From Mucilaginibacter arboris (GTDB lineage: Bacteria > Bacteroidota > Bacteroidia > Sphingobacteriales > Sphingobacteriaceae), in the NCBI RefSeq assembly GCF_009754915.1, contig NZ_WPIK01000008.1, forward strand, positions 62,001 to 126,000: 64,000 bases of DNA. The letters are read 5' to 3'. A program made the translations under genes and the position numbers. The notes beneath the pieces are model-generated. The model worked only from the letters and a program-made list of their open reading frames with translations, was not told the origin of the DNA and did not search any database. Below are positions 50,565 through 59,645 of this stretch, in pieces; position 1 is the first letter of the stretch, and each line of letters opens with the position of its first letter.

Positions 50565-53123
50565 TCAAACTTCAGATCGTAATACTTCCAGCGGTGGTTT
50601 GTTTAAAATGCCGCGGCTGTTAAAAAGGCCGATAAAAACAGTAATCAGCGCCACTACAAAAAACAGGATGAGAACCGGCAGCAGCGGCGGCGAAAAAGGT
50701 GTATCAAAAGAATATTTAGCCAAAGCCCAGCTTCCCGGAACGGAAATTAAAATTCCGGTTAAGGCAGCAATGGCACCGAGAAAAAAATATTCCAGTCCGG
50801 TAATAATCAGGATTTGCCTTTTGCTTGCGCCTAATGTTCGTAACAAAACGCTTTCCTGAATACGTTGGTATTTACTGATCAGTACAGAAGCAACCAGCAC
50901 AATTAAACCGGTAACAATACTAAAACCAGCCATAAAACGGATAACGAAACTGATTTTCCCTAAAATATCATCCAATAGTTTTAGCACTAAAGCCAGATCA
51001 ATAACAGAAATATTTGGAAATTGCCGCACAATTGCCTGCTGGTATTTCGCAGAAGCCGAAGCTGACGGAACATGCGTAGTAAACACAAAATATTGCGGTG
51101 CCTGTTCTAAAACGCCTTTTGGAAAAAGTACCAGGAAATTAGTTTGGATTCGGTTCCAATTCACTTTTCGGAAACTTGTAATTTTGGTTTCCATGTTTAC
51201 GCCTTGCACGTTAAACAACATTTTATCACCAATTTTTAAATGATTGTGATCGGCAAATTTTTCTTCAACAGAAATCGGTACAACTTCATTTGCACCTGCT
51301 TTGCCAATCCAATTTCCGGCTGTAATTTTCTCGGAAGAAACCAACGTATCACGATAAGTAACGCGGTACTCGCGACTAAAAACCTGACGGGGAATGTGTA
51401 AAGAAGTATCTTTTTTATAAACAGCACCGGTTTTTCCGTTTAACTCTTCCAAGCGGATCGTTACAATCGGCACCATTCCAAACACAGGCAAATGCTGCGA
51501 TTTGGTTAAATTAACTACTTGCTGCTGCTGGTTGGTTTGGATATCAAACAAAATCAAATTAGGCTGATTTCCTCCGGAAGAGAGATTAATCCGGCTCAAT
51601 AAAATCGACTGGATAAAAAATAAAGTGCTGATAAAAGCAGTACCCAAACCAATAGAAACCAACAAAATAATAGTTTGATTATTTGGACGGTACAAGTTTG
51701 CAAATCCTTGCCGGAACAAATAACTCCAGGAAAAAGGCAGGAATTTTTTGATCAGCCACATGATTAGTGTTGCTACTCCTGTCAAAACAAAAAACGCCAG
51801 CAACACAAAACCTGTAAATGCAACGGCTTGTTTGATGTTGTTTAGTTGTAAATAAGTGAACGCCAGAATAAAAGCCAGTATCAGTAAATAAACCAGCCAT
51901 TTCAGCGGATCGCGTTTAGCAGTTGCTTCTTCAAAAGACAAACGCAAAGTATTGAGCGGAGAAATATTTCGTATCGAAACCAAAGGCAGCAAAGCAAAAA
52001 GCAAGGAAATAACCACGCCTAACAAAATTCCGGTCCCGATAGAAGCCCAGGAAATATCAACCGTAATAGCAATCGGCAGAAAATCTTTAAAAGCTACAGG
52101 AAGCAATTGCTGAACAATGGTTCCTAAAGCAGCGCCAATAACAGAACCGATAAAACCAATAACAACAATCTGGATAAGATAGATTAAAAAAGCTTCTGAA
52201 GATTTTACGCCTAAACAACGCATAATGGCAATTGCCTGTAGCTTTTCGCGCACGTAAATGTGGATAGAACTTGCCACGCCGATGCAACCTAACAGCAAAG
52301 CAACAAAACCAACCAAAGCCAGAAAACGGGTAAGATCTTCAAAAGAACGCGAAGTCTGTTCTTTTTGGGAAGCAACGGTTTGCAGGTTTAAATCTTCTTT
52401 ATCCAGCCGAGGTTCTATTTTATTGGTCAGTTTTTCAATATTTTCCTGCCGGTCGTACTTAATGTAATAACTGTAACTAATGCGGCTGCCGCGTTGCATT
52501 AAACCGGTTTGCTGCAAATAAACAAGCGGCATGTAAACCACAGGCGCAACGGAAGCAGATAAACTGGTTTGTCCGGGCGCTTTATCTAAAATTCCGGCAA
52601 TGGCAAAAGTTACGTTGCCGATTTTTAAAGAATCGCCGGGATGCGCGTTAAATTGCAGCATCAGGTTGCGGTCGGCAAGCACTTGTTTATTTTTTCGGAA
52701 AGTTGCTGCTGCTGAAACCGGCGTGGTTTCTATCGAACCATAATAAGGAAAAGCACCTTCCAAAGCGCGGACTTCTACCAAACGTGTTCCCTGGTTTTTG
52801 GTGAACTGAACCATCGAAACAAAGCTGCGTTGGGTTGATTTGCGGTCGCCAAGCGAATCAATTAAAGTTTGTATCTGCGGAGAAACAGGTTTATTGCCTG
52901 AAATAACCATATCGGCACCAACCAATTCTGCTGCCTGCTGGTCAATATCTTGCCTCAGATTAAAACCAAAAGAATAAATGGCGACTAAGGAAGCAATTCC
53001 CAAAACAATAGAAGAAATAAAAAGAAACAGGCGTGAACGATTTTTGCGGCTGTCGCGCCAGGCCATTTGGAACAGCCAGCCAAAATTGATCGGCCTTTTA
53101 TAATTAACAGGTTCGTTATTCAT
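50565..53123 (-). CDS. ABC transporter permease, FtsX/MacB type (YbbP-like)
   Basis: 852 residues with about ten membrane segments in the YbbP arrangement: N-terminal helix (LFLFISSIVLGIASLVAIYSFG), a large periplasmic domain, two FtsX blocks (VGFVALLLGCIGVASSIHIYVREKLQAIAIMRCLG and MAGFSIVTGLIVLVASVLISKYQRIQESVLLRTLG) and further helices between them. Works with the ATPase gene 28 bases upstream. With the esterase gene this is the E. coli tesA-ybbA-ybbP neighbourhood. Probably moves or extracts lipids; substrate unproven. Confidence 0.88.
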   Translation of the reverse strand: MNNEPVNYKRPINFGWLFQMAWRDSRKNRSRLFLFISSIVLGIASLVAIYSFGFNLRQDIDQQAAELVGADMVISGNKPVSPQIQTLIDSLGDRKSTQRSFVSMVQFTKNQGTRLVEVRALEGAFPYYGSIETTPVSAAATFRKNKQVLADRNLMLQFNAHPGDSLKIGNVTFAIAGILDKAPGQTSLSASVAPVVYMPLVYLQQTGLMQRGSRISYSYYIKYDRQENIEKLTNKIEPRLDKEDLNLQTVASQKEQTSRSFEDLTRFLALVGFVALLLGCIGVASSIHIYVREKLQAIAIMRCLGVKSSEAFLIYLIQIVVIGFIGSVIGAALGTIVQQLLPVAFKDFLPIAITVDISWASIGTGILLGVVISLLFALLPLVSIRNISPLNTLRLSFEEATAKRDPLKWLVYLLILAFILAFTYLQLNNIKQAVAFTGFVLLAFFVLTGVATLIMWLIKKFLPFSWSYLFRQGFANLYRPNNQTIILLVSIGLGTAFISTLFFIQSILLSRINLSSGGNQPNLILFDIQTNQQQQVVNLTKSQHLPVFGMVPIVTIRLEELNGKTGAVYKKDTSLHIPRQVFSREYRVTYRDTLVSSEKITAGNWIGKAGANEVVPISVEEKFADHNHLKIGDKMLFNVQGVNMETKITSFRKVNWNRIQTNFLVLFPKGVLEQAPQYFVFTTHVPSASASAKYQQAIVRQFPNISVIDLALVLKLLDDILGKISFVIRFMAGFSIVTGLIVLVASVLISKYQRIQESVLLRTLGASKRQILIITGLEYFFLGAIAALTGILISVPGSWALAKYSFDTPFSPPLLPVLILFFVVALITVFIGLFNSRGILNKPPLEVLRSEV

Positions 53124-53151
53124 TCAAAAAAAGTATCGGTAAAAGAAGTAT

Positions 53152-53841
53152 TTAAATGGCAACCGTTCTCTCGTCGGAAATTAAATTGCCGCCTTTGATG
53201 CGGATGATGCGCTGCGTTTTAGAAGCCAGTTCCATATCGTGTGTTACCAGAATTAAGGTTGTGCCGTTTTCGCGGTTCAGATCGAACAAAAGTTTCACCA
53301 TTTTTTCGCTGGTTTCGGCATCGAGGTTTCCCGTTGGTTCATCAGCAAATAATATTTTAGGGTCATTGGAAAAAGCGCGCGCAAGTGAAACACGCTGCTG
53401 CTCGCCGCCGGAAAGCTGTGCCGGGTAGTGATGGCTACGGTTTGCCAACCCAACTTTATCCAACAAATCCATAGAACGTGTTCGTGTGTTTTTTTCTCCG
53501 CGCAACTCTAACGGGACCATCACGTTTTCCAAAGCTGTTAAAGTTGGCAGCAACTGGAAATTCTGGAAGATAAAACCAACATACTGGTTACGGATTTGCG
53601 CGCGTTCATCTTCGCTTAAATTATCCAAACGGATTTGATTTAATTCTACCAAACCGGAAGTGGAACGATCCAAACCGGCACAAAGTCCGAGTAAAGTTGT
53701 TTTTCCGCTTCCCGAAGGGCCAACAATGGAAAAAGTAGAGCCTTCTTCAACAGAAAAATTAATATTGTTTAAAACGGTTAAAGTATTACCTGCACTTTTG
53801 TATGTTTTGGTGAGGTTTTCTATTTTGAGGATATTGTTCAA
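53152..53841 (-). CDS. ABC transporter ATP-binding protein (YbbA/LolD-like)
   Basis: 229 residues: Walker A GPSGSGKTTLLG, Q-loop FIFQNFQLLPTLTALENV, signature LSGGEQQRVSLARA, Walker B ILFADEPTGNLD and H-loop LILVTHD. The Q-loop and ENV motif are typical of the LolD/MacB class that serve FtsX-like permeases. First gene of the pair with the permease. Divergent from the esterase gene. Confidence 0.92.
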   Translation of the reverse strand: MNNILKIENLTKTYKSAGNTLTVLNNINFSVEEGSTFSIVGPSGSGKTTLLGLCAGLDRSTSGLVELNQIRLDNLSEDERAQIRNQYVGFIFQNFQLLPTLTALENVMVPLELRGEKNTRTRSMDLLDKVGLANRSHHYPAQLSGGEQQRVSLARAFSNDPKILFADEPTGNLDAETSEKMVKLLFDLNRENGTTLILVTHDMELASKTQRIIRIKGGNLISDERTVAI

Positions 53842-53942
53842 ACTGCTAAAAATATTAAATGAGTCGAAATATACGTTTAAAGCTAAACTTAAATGTCAGC
53901 ACTATGTTTAAGAATTCATTTCAGTAAAATTGTTACGCCTTT

Positions 53943-54623
53943 ATGCAAAAAGTTTTCCCTTTCCTGTCCCTGATTTTAATTTTTATTTTCTGCGGATGCG
54001 GAAATAACGCCAGGCAAAATACCAATACAGAAAAAGATACGGTAAAAGAAGCATCAGCTAAAAGCCAGCAACAAAAAAACATCCTGTTTTTTGGCAATAG
54101 TTTAACGGCTGGTTATGGTTTGGATGATCCTGACCAGGCTTTTCCTGCCATCATCCAACAAAATATTGATTCGCTGAAACTTCCTTATAAAGTAATTAAC
54201 GGAGGTTTAAGCGGAGAAACAAGTTCCGACGGTAAAAACAGGATCAACTGGCTGCTGAAACAACCTGTAAATATTTTTGTGCTGGAATTAGGTGCGAATG
54301 ACGGTTTGAGAGGGATTCCGGTTGCAGAAACCGAAGTGAATTTGCAGTCGATCATCGATCAGGTAAAAACAAAATATCCAAACGTAAAAATGATTTTGAC
54401 CGGAATGCAAGTTCCGCCAAATATGGGAGGGAAATATGCAGATGATTTTAAAAAGATATTTCCGCGCTTAGCAAAAAAGAACAATATGCAATTAGTGCCT
54501 TTTTTACTTGAAAATGTTGCAGGGATCCGGGAATTAAACCAGCGTGATGGCATCCATCCAACAGCAAAAGGCGCTAAAATTGTGGCACAAAACGTTTGGG
54601 TGGTTTTGAAAGGAATGCTGTAA
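53943..54623 (+). CDS. SGNH-type arylesterase/lysophospholipase, lipoprotein (TesA-like)
   Basis: 226 residues. The signal peptide MQKVFPFLSLILIFIFCGC has a lipobox-like cysteine, so it is likely anchored at the periplasmic face. Catalytic blocks: FFGNSLTAGYG (Ser53), NGGLSGETSSDG, ELGANDGLRG and DGIHPTAKG (Asp, His). Related to E. coli TesA, a thioesterase and lysophospholipase. An exact 12-mer lies inside (54043, coding VKEAS in the linker), and TAAAAACAGCAT overlaps the stop codon. Divergent from its usual neighbours ybbA-ybbP. Confidence 0.9.
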   Translation: MQKVFPFLSLILIFIFCGCGNNARQNTNTEKDTVKEASAKSQQQKNILFFGNSLTAGYGLDDPDQAFPAIIQQNIDSLKLPYKVINGGLSGETSSDGKNRINWLLKQPVNIFVLELGANDGLRGIPVAETEVNLQSIIDQVKTKYPNVKMILTGMQVPPNMGGKYADDFKKIFPRLAKKNNMQLVPFLLENVAGIRELNQRDGIHPTAKGAKIVAQNVWVVLKGML

Positions 54624-54971
54624 TGCTGTTTTTACCGGATGTTTTTTTATTTTCCCCCTCAACGCTAATATTTCTTCATTCAAAAAATAACCAATAGATT
54701 TTATTTGAAATTGTCTTTAAGGGCAAAAAGATTATCGATATAATTTAATGAAAATTTCAAATGTTAAAATTTGAAATTTTGTAGATTAAACTGATTTTAT
54801 GTTAGTAGATTAGGAAGTTTTTTTGGATAAAAAAGCTTTTTATAAAGGAAAAATATCAGCGAACAGATGATCATGACCTTTTGATTTTTTCTTTTTATAC
54901 GCCGGAAAAAAATATAGGTTACTATAAATACTAAAAATTGTGAACACCATAATTAGGTTGATAAAAACAGC
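54624..54971. other. Intergenic stretch with AT-rich hairpin
   Basis: 348 bases without a gene. AAAATTTCAAAT (54751-54762) pairs perfectly with ATTTGAAATTTT (54769-54780). A 12-mer variant overlaps the esterase stop (54623) and another (54962) supplies the ATG of the next gene. No clear promoter was identified. Confidence 0.6.
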
Positions 54972-57900
54972 ATGACAAAAAAAATTACGCTCCGTATTTT
55001 TTCTTTGTGTTTACTGCTGTTTTTTGCCTGTCCGGTTTTTTCGCAAACCAATAAAGGCACCGAATTTTGGACGGCGTATATGGATAACGTAAGAGGTGTT
55101 GTAGGAAACAATACCTGCCAGATGAGTTTATACCTTACTTCTGATGTAAGCACTTCGGGCACGATAACTGTTGCTGATGGAAGTTATTCACAAGGGTTTA
55201 CCGTCACAGCCAATCAGGTTACCACCGTTACCATGCCTCAATCAGCATTTTTGGCTACCGAGGGACAATTTCTAAAAGGTATTCATATCACTGCTGCTGA
55301 TCCGATCGTGGTTTATGCACATATTTATGCTTCGGCAGTTTCTGGTGCAACGCTCCTTTTACCGGTAAGTACTTTAGCTAAAGATTATTATTCCATCAAT
55401 TATACGCAAAGATCGAACGAAGGAAATTCCTATTCCAGTTTTGCTGTTGTTGCTACCGAAGATACAACTACCGTAGAAATTACGCCTACAGCAACCTTAA
55501 ACAGCGGCAGGCCAGCAGGAACGCCTTTTACCATAACCTTACAAAAAGGAGAATTATATCAGGGGCTGTCGTTAACAGATTTAACCGGAACACGCATCCG
55601 TTCTGTTAGTTCCGGTACAAATGTTTGTAAAAAAATTGCTGTATTTTCTGGCAGCAGCAAAATTTATATTGGTACGCCAAATATGTCGGCAGATAACCTT
55701 TTTCAACAAGTTTATCCAACAGCTTCGTGGGGCAGAAATTACATCACGGCACCTTTAAGTAACCGGCCTTATGATACTTACCGCATTGTAATCAGCGATC
55801 CAACTACTCAGGTTACTTTAAACGGTTCGGTTTTAAGCAATGCTTCTTTTACCAATGGTTTTTATTACGAATTTAACAGTACTGTTCCAAATGTTATCAG
55901 CGCTGATAAACCTGTACAGGTAGTACAATATGCGGTTACTCAGGGAAATTCTTTAAGCGGGGTAAATGTTAAAGGAGATGTTGGAGACCCGGAGATGATC
56001 TATCTTAACCCGATTGAGCAAAGTGTAAATAATGTTACGCTTTACTCGCCTACAGCTTATAAGATTCTTCAGAGTTATATAAACGTAATTATTGCTGCTT
56101 CGGCTGCATCGAGTTTTACGCTTGATGGGACTGCTCCAACTGGTGGGTTTAAAACAGTTCCCGGAAATTCTTCCTATTCTTACGGACAGTTTGCAGTTTC
56201 TTCCGGTACGCATAATATTCAGGCTTCTACTGGTTTTAATGCTATTGCTTATGGTTTTGGCAATGCAGAATCTTATGGTTATTCTGCCGGGACCAATCTC
56301 AAAAACCTGAACGAATTTGTCCAGATCAAAAATAGTGCGGGCGATACTTTGGCCAGCGCGTGTGTTGGCCAGGATGTAAAACTGGAAGTAACGTTGCCGT
56401 ACCAAACAACGAGATTGATCTGGAGGCCTCAAAATTCAGTAGATTCTTTTGCTGTTGATAATCCTGTGTTAACTGCGCAAACTGTAAAAGACAATAAAAC
56501 TTTATATACTTATGCTTATCCTAAAGCTGTAGCTTATTCAAAAGCAGGGACTTACGATGTTAAGGTTAAAGCTTTTAATGCGATTGCAGATGCCTGCGGA
56601 TCCTATGAAGATATCGATCTCAGCTTTACCGTTTATGATAATCCTGTTGCTGCCTTTACTGCAAAAGCACAAACTTGTCAATCCGATAGTTTAACTTTTA
56701 CAGATAAAAGTATGCCTACCGGAGCAATCATTAAAAACTGGGCCTGGAACTTTGGTGATGGCGGTACTTCAACTTCACAAAACCCAACACATGTTTATAA
56801 TAAGGCCGGAGATTTTATTGCAACTTTACTGGTTACTAATTCTAATGGTTGTACCTCAGCGTTAGATTCTCAAAAAGTGCATATTTATGCCAAACCTGTT
56901 TCTAAATTCAGCGTTTCCAATCCTGATTGTGCAACGAAAACAATTACTTTTACCGATCAGTCAACTTCCGCAGAAGGAAATATTGTACAGTGGAACTGGG
57001 ATTTTGGAGATGGAACAACACAAACATTAACTGCCAAAACACCTTTTCAGCATATTTTTAAAGCTGCAGGAAACTACAAAGTACAATTAATAACCATTTC
57101 TGATTTAGGCTGCCGCAGTGATGCTTTGATTATTCCTGTTGTAATTCATCCTTTGCCTGTTCCCAATTTTACTTTGCCCGAAATTTGTATTTCTGATGCT
57201 TACGCAGATTTTACCGATAAAAGCAGCATTGCTGATCATACAGAATCTGGTTTTACTTACTCATGGAATTTTGGCGATCCTGCTGCAAATGCTGCTAACC
57301 CTAATACTTCAACTCAAAAAAATCCTCAGCATAAGTATATGGCTGCCGCAGATTACCAGGTTAAATTAACCGTTACTTCTCAGGATGGCTGTTCTGCTGA
57401 TACAACTTTCAAATTCACCGTAAACGGAGCAGTTCCTAAAGCTGATTTTACTGTGCTAAACCCTGCTTCGCTTTGCAGTAAACAAGCTGTTTTATTTCGG
57501 AATACTTCTACGCTTGATTTTGGAAACCTGACCAAGATCGTTATGTATTATGATTTCACTAATCATCCTGATCAATCTGAAACAGATGATGATCCGGCAG
57601 CGGATAAGTTATATAGTCATCAATATCCTGTTTTTAATACGCCTGCAACCGTTAATTATACTGTTTTAATGCGTACTTATTCTGGTTTAACTTGCGTTGA
57701 CGAAAAAATGCAGGTAATAACCCTGAAGGCAAACCCGGAAGTAGCGTTAGCGCTTCCGTCTCGGACTTGCCTGGAAGTAATGCCATTTCAAGTTGCAGCA
57801 ACCGAACTTCATGGTTATCAGGGAACGGGTACTTTCTCCGGAAAAGGTATAAGTTCGAGCGGTTTGTTTAATCCTGCTGCTGCCGGTGTTGGAACGCAAA

Positions 57901-58475
57901 GTATCAGTTATATGTTTACTGCCGACAATGGCTGCGCCGATACGGTAACCAAACAAATTACGGTTAACCCAACACCTACAGTAAATGCAGGCAAAGATAT
58001 TTTCCTGTTAGAAGGAGCGGGAGGTGTTACCTTAAACCCAATTGTTTCCGGTACAAACCTTACCTTTAAGTGGACACCGTCTGCCGGTTTAAGCCATGAT
58101 AATATTTTGCGTCCGGTTGCCAGTCCGCTCGTTAACACCACTTACAAGCTTACCGTAACCTCTGCAGATAGTTGTACAAATGCCGATGAAATAACTGTTT
58201 CGGTATTGAAAGCACCGGTAATCCCGAATACCTTCACCCCTAATAATGATGGCATAAATGATATCTGGAATATTAAATATTTAGATAGTTACCCGGATGT
58301 AATAGTGGAAGTATTTAACCGTTATGGGGAAAGGATTTACTATTCAAAAGGATATGCTGTACCTTGGGATGGCCGTTATAAAGGAACTGAATTGCCGGTA
58401 GGTACATACTATTATATTATTAATCCAGGCTTAGGAAGAAGTACAATAGCGGGCCCGATAACAATCATCAGATAA
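54972..58475 (+). CDS. Secreted IgGFc-binding/PKD protein with type B T9SS C-terminal domain
   Basis: 1167 residues. Signal peptide MTKKITLRIFSLCLLLFFACPVFSQ. Residues about 28-330 form an IgGFc-binding-type N-terminal domain (NKGTEFWTAYMDN, PVSTLAKDYYSINYTQRSNEGNSYSSFAVVATED). PKD repeats with NFGDGGTSTSQNPTHVY, DFGDGTTQ and NFGDP follow, then a spacer and the gliding-motility C-terminal domain from VIPNTFTPNNDGINDIWN. The C-terminal half is closely similar to the protein at 191. The PorP/SprF gene begins three bases after the stop, the usual partner in type B secretion. The start ATG overlaps a TAAAAACAGCAT copy. Confidence 0.9.
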   Translation: MTKKITLRIFSLCLLLFFACPVFSQTNKGTEFWTAYMDNVRGVVGNNTCQMSLYLTSDVSTSGTITVADGSYSQGFTVTANQVTTVTMPQSAFLATEGQFLKGIHITAADPIVVYAHIYASAVSGATLLLPVSTLAKDYYSINYTQRSNEGNSYSSFAVVATEDTTTVEITPTATLNSGRPAGTPFTITLQKGELYQGLSLTDLTGTRIRSVSSGTNVCKKIAVFSGSSKIYIGTPNMSADNLFQQVYPTASWGRNYITAPLSNRPYDTYRIVISDPTTQVTLNGSVLSNASFTNGFYYEFNSTVPNVISADKPVQVVQYAVTQGNSLSGVNVKGDVGDPEMIYLNPIEQSVNNVTLYSPTAYKILQSYINVIIAASAASSFTLDGTAPTGGFKTVPGNSSYSYGQFAVSSGTHNIQASTGFNAIAYGFGNAESYGYSAGTNLKNLNEFVQIKNSAGDTLASACVGQDVKLEVTLPYQTTRLIWRPQNSVDSFAVDNPVLTAQTVKDNKTLYTYAYPKAVAYSKAGTYDVKVKAFNAIADACGSYEDIDLSFTVYDNPVAAFTAKAQTCQSDSLTFTDKSMPTGAIIKNWAWNFGDGGTSTSQNPTHVYNKAGDFIATLLVTNSNGCTSALDSQKVHIYAKPVSKFSVSNPDCATKTITFTDQSTSAEGNIVQWNWDFGDGTTQTLTAKTPFQHIFKAAGNYKVQLITISDLGCRSDALIIPVVIHPLPVPNFTLPEICISDAYADFTDKSSIADHTESGFTYSWNFGDPAANAANPNTSTQKNPQHKYMAAADYQVKLTVTSQDGCSADTTFKFTVNGAVPKADFTVLNPASLCSKQAVLFRNTSTLDFGNLTKIVMYYDFTNHPDQSETDDDPAADKLYSHQYPVFNTPATVNYTVLMRTYSGLTCVDEKMQVITLKANPEVALALPSRTCLEVMPFQVAATELHGYQGTGTFSGKGISSSGLFNPAAAGVGTQSISYMFTADNGCADTVTKQITVNPTPTVNAGKDIFLLEGAGGVTLNPIVSGTNLTFKWTPSAGLSHDNILRPVASPLVNTTYKLTVTSADSCTNADEITVSVLKAPVIPNTFTPNNDGINDIWNIKYLDSYPDVIVEVFNRYGERIYYSKGYAVPWDGRYKGTELPVGTYYYIINPGLGRSTIAGPITIIR

Positions 58476-58478
58476 ACA

Positions 58479-59489
58479 ATGAGGAAATATATTTTTACTT
58501 TTTTGGTTTTACTTGGTATAATTGGTGCCCATGCCCAACAAAGGCCGCAGTACACGCAGTATATTTTTAACAATTATCTGATTAACCCTGCTATAACCGG
58601 AATAGAAAATTATACCGATATTAAAGCAGGGTACCGGAACCAATGGACAGGTTTAGACGGAGCGCCGGTAACCATGTATTTTACTTTACAAACGCCGCTG
58701 GGCAGTAAATTTATACAAGGCGATGCCATGAGCCAGCCAGGAAACGGAGAAGACCCGATGAGCCGTTCTTATGTACAGGATTATAGGGCTGCTGCACCGC
58801 ATCATGGTATCGGTTTTACCGTAGTTTCTGATAAAGCAGGGCCAATTACCCAAAGCAATTATGATATTACTTATGCTTATCATTTAGGTATAACCAGTAA
58901 CTTAAATGTGGCAGTAGGGGTTGCAGCCGGACTGGCCAGTATCAACTTAAATACAAGTCAGATTACTTTAGAAAATGCGCTTGATCCGGCTATTGCCAAC
59001 GGTAATACCAATCAGCTAAAACCTGATTTAGGATTAGGTGTCTGGGCATATTCGTCCAGGTATTTTGTAGGTATTTCTGCCCAGCAGGTTTTACCGCAAA
59101 CCTTGTATTTCTCTTCCAACGCCGTTTACAATCAAAGTAAAACGGTGCCCCATTATTTTGTAACAGCAGGGTATAAGTTTTTTATAGCAGATGATATTTC
59201 ACTTTTGCCTTCGGTAATGTTTAAGTATGTAAACCCTGTTCCAACCACATTTGACATCAATTTAAAAATGGCTTTTTCAGATAGGTTCTGGATTGGAGGT
59301 TCTTATCGCAGAAATGATGCCATTGCAGCAATGGCTGGTATAAACGTAAGTAGCTTCCTGAATTTTGGTTATGCTTATGATTTTACCACATCCAACTTAA
59401 ACACCGTAAGCAACGGCACGCACGAAATTATTTTGGGCATTATGCTGGACAATGCTTATAAAGTAATTTGCCCGAGAAGGTTCTGGTAG
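58479..59489 (+). CDS. PorP/SprF family type IX secretion membrane protein
   Basis: 336 residues. Signal peptide MRKYIFTFLVLLGIIGAHAQQRPQYTQYIFNNYLINPAITG, with the QYTQYIFNNYLINPAITGIENY box typical of PorP/SprF, then a beta-barrel ending GHEIILGIMLDN-type (THEIILGIMLDN). An outer-membrane partner that helps its neighbour reach the surface. It follows the PKD gene by three bases and is certainly cotranscribed. Confidence 0.93.
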   Translation: MRKYIFTFLVLLGIIGAHAQQRPQYTQYIFNNYLINPAITGIENYTDIKAGYRNQWTGLDGAPVTMYFTLQTPLGSKFIQGDAMSQPGNGEDPMSRSYVQDYRAAAPHHGIGFTVVSDKAGPITQSNYDITYAYHLGITSNLNVAVGVAAGLASINLNTSQITLENALDPAIANGNTNQLKPDLGLGVWAYSSRYFVGISAQQVLPQTLYFSSNAVYNQSKTVPHYFVTAGYKFFIADDISLLPSVMFKYVNPVPTTFDINLKMAFSDRFWIGGSYRRNDAIAAMAGINVSSFLNFGYAYDFTTSNLNTVSNGTHEIILGIMLDNAYKVICPRRFW

Positions 59490-59497
59490 GAAGAGTG

Positions 59498-59645
59498 TTG
59501 TAAGTTATAAGTTTTACGTTATAAGTTGAACGCCGTTGTTACTTATAACTTACAACGTAAAACTTATAACTCGTTATCGCCGTTCTTACTTACAACTTAC
59601 AACTCACAACTCACAACTTATAACTTACAACTTATAACTTACAAC
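59498..59645. repeat. Hairpin and short degenerate tandem repeats between convergent genes
   Basis: GTTATAAGTTTTACGTT (59504-59520) pairs perfectly with AACGTAAAACTTATAAC (59554-59570). The rest (59580-59645) is made of degenerate ACTTACAACTTATA/ACTCACAACT units that reach the rpoN stop codon. It probably ends transcription from both sides and is likely to vary in length between strains. Confidence 0.7.
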
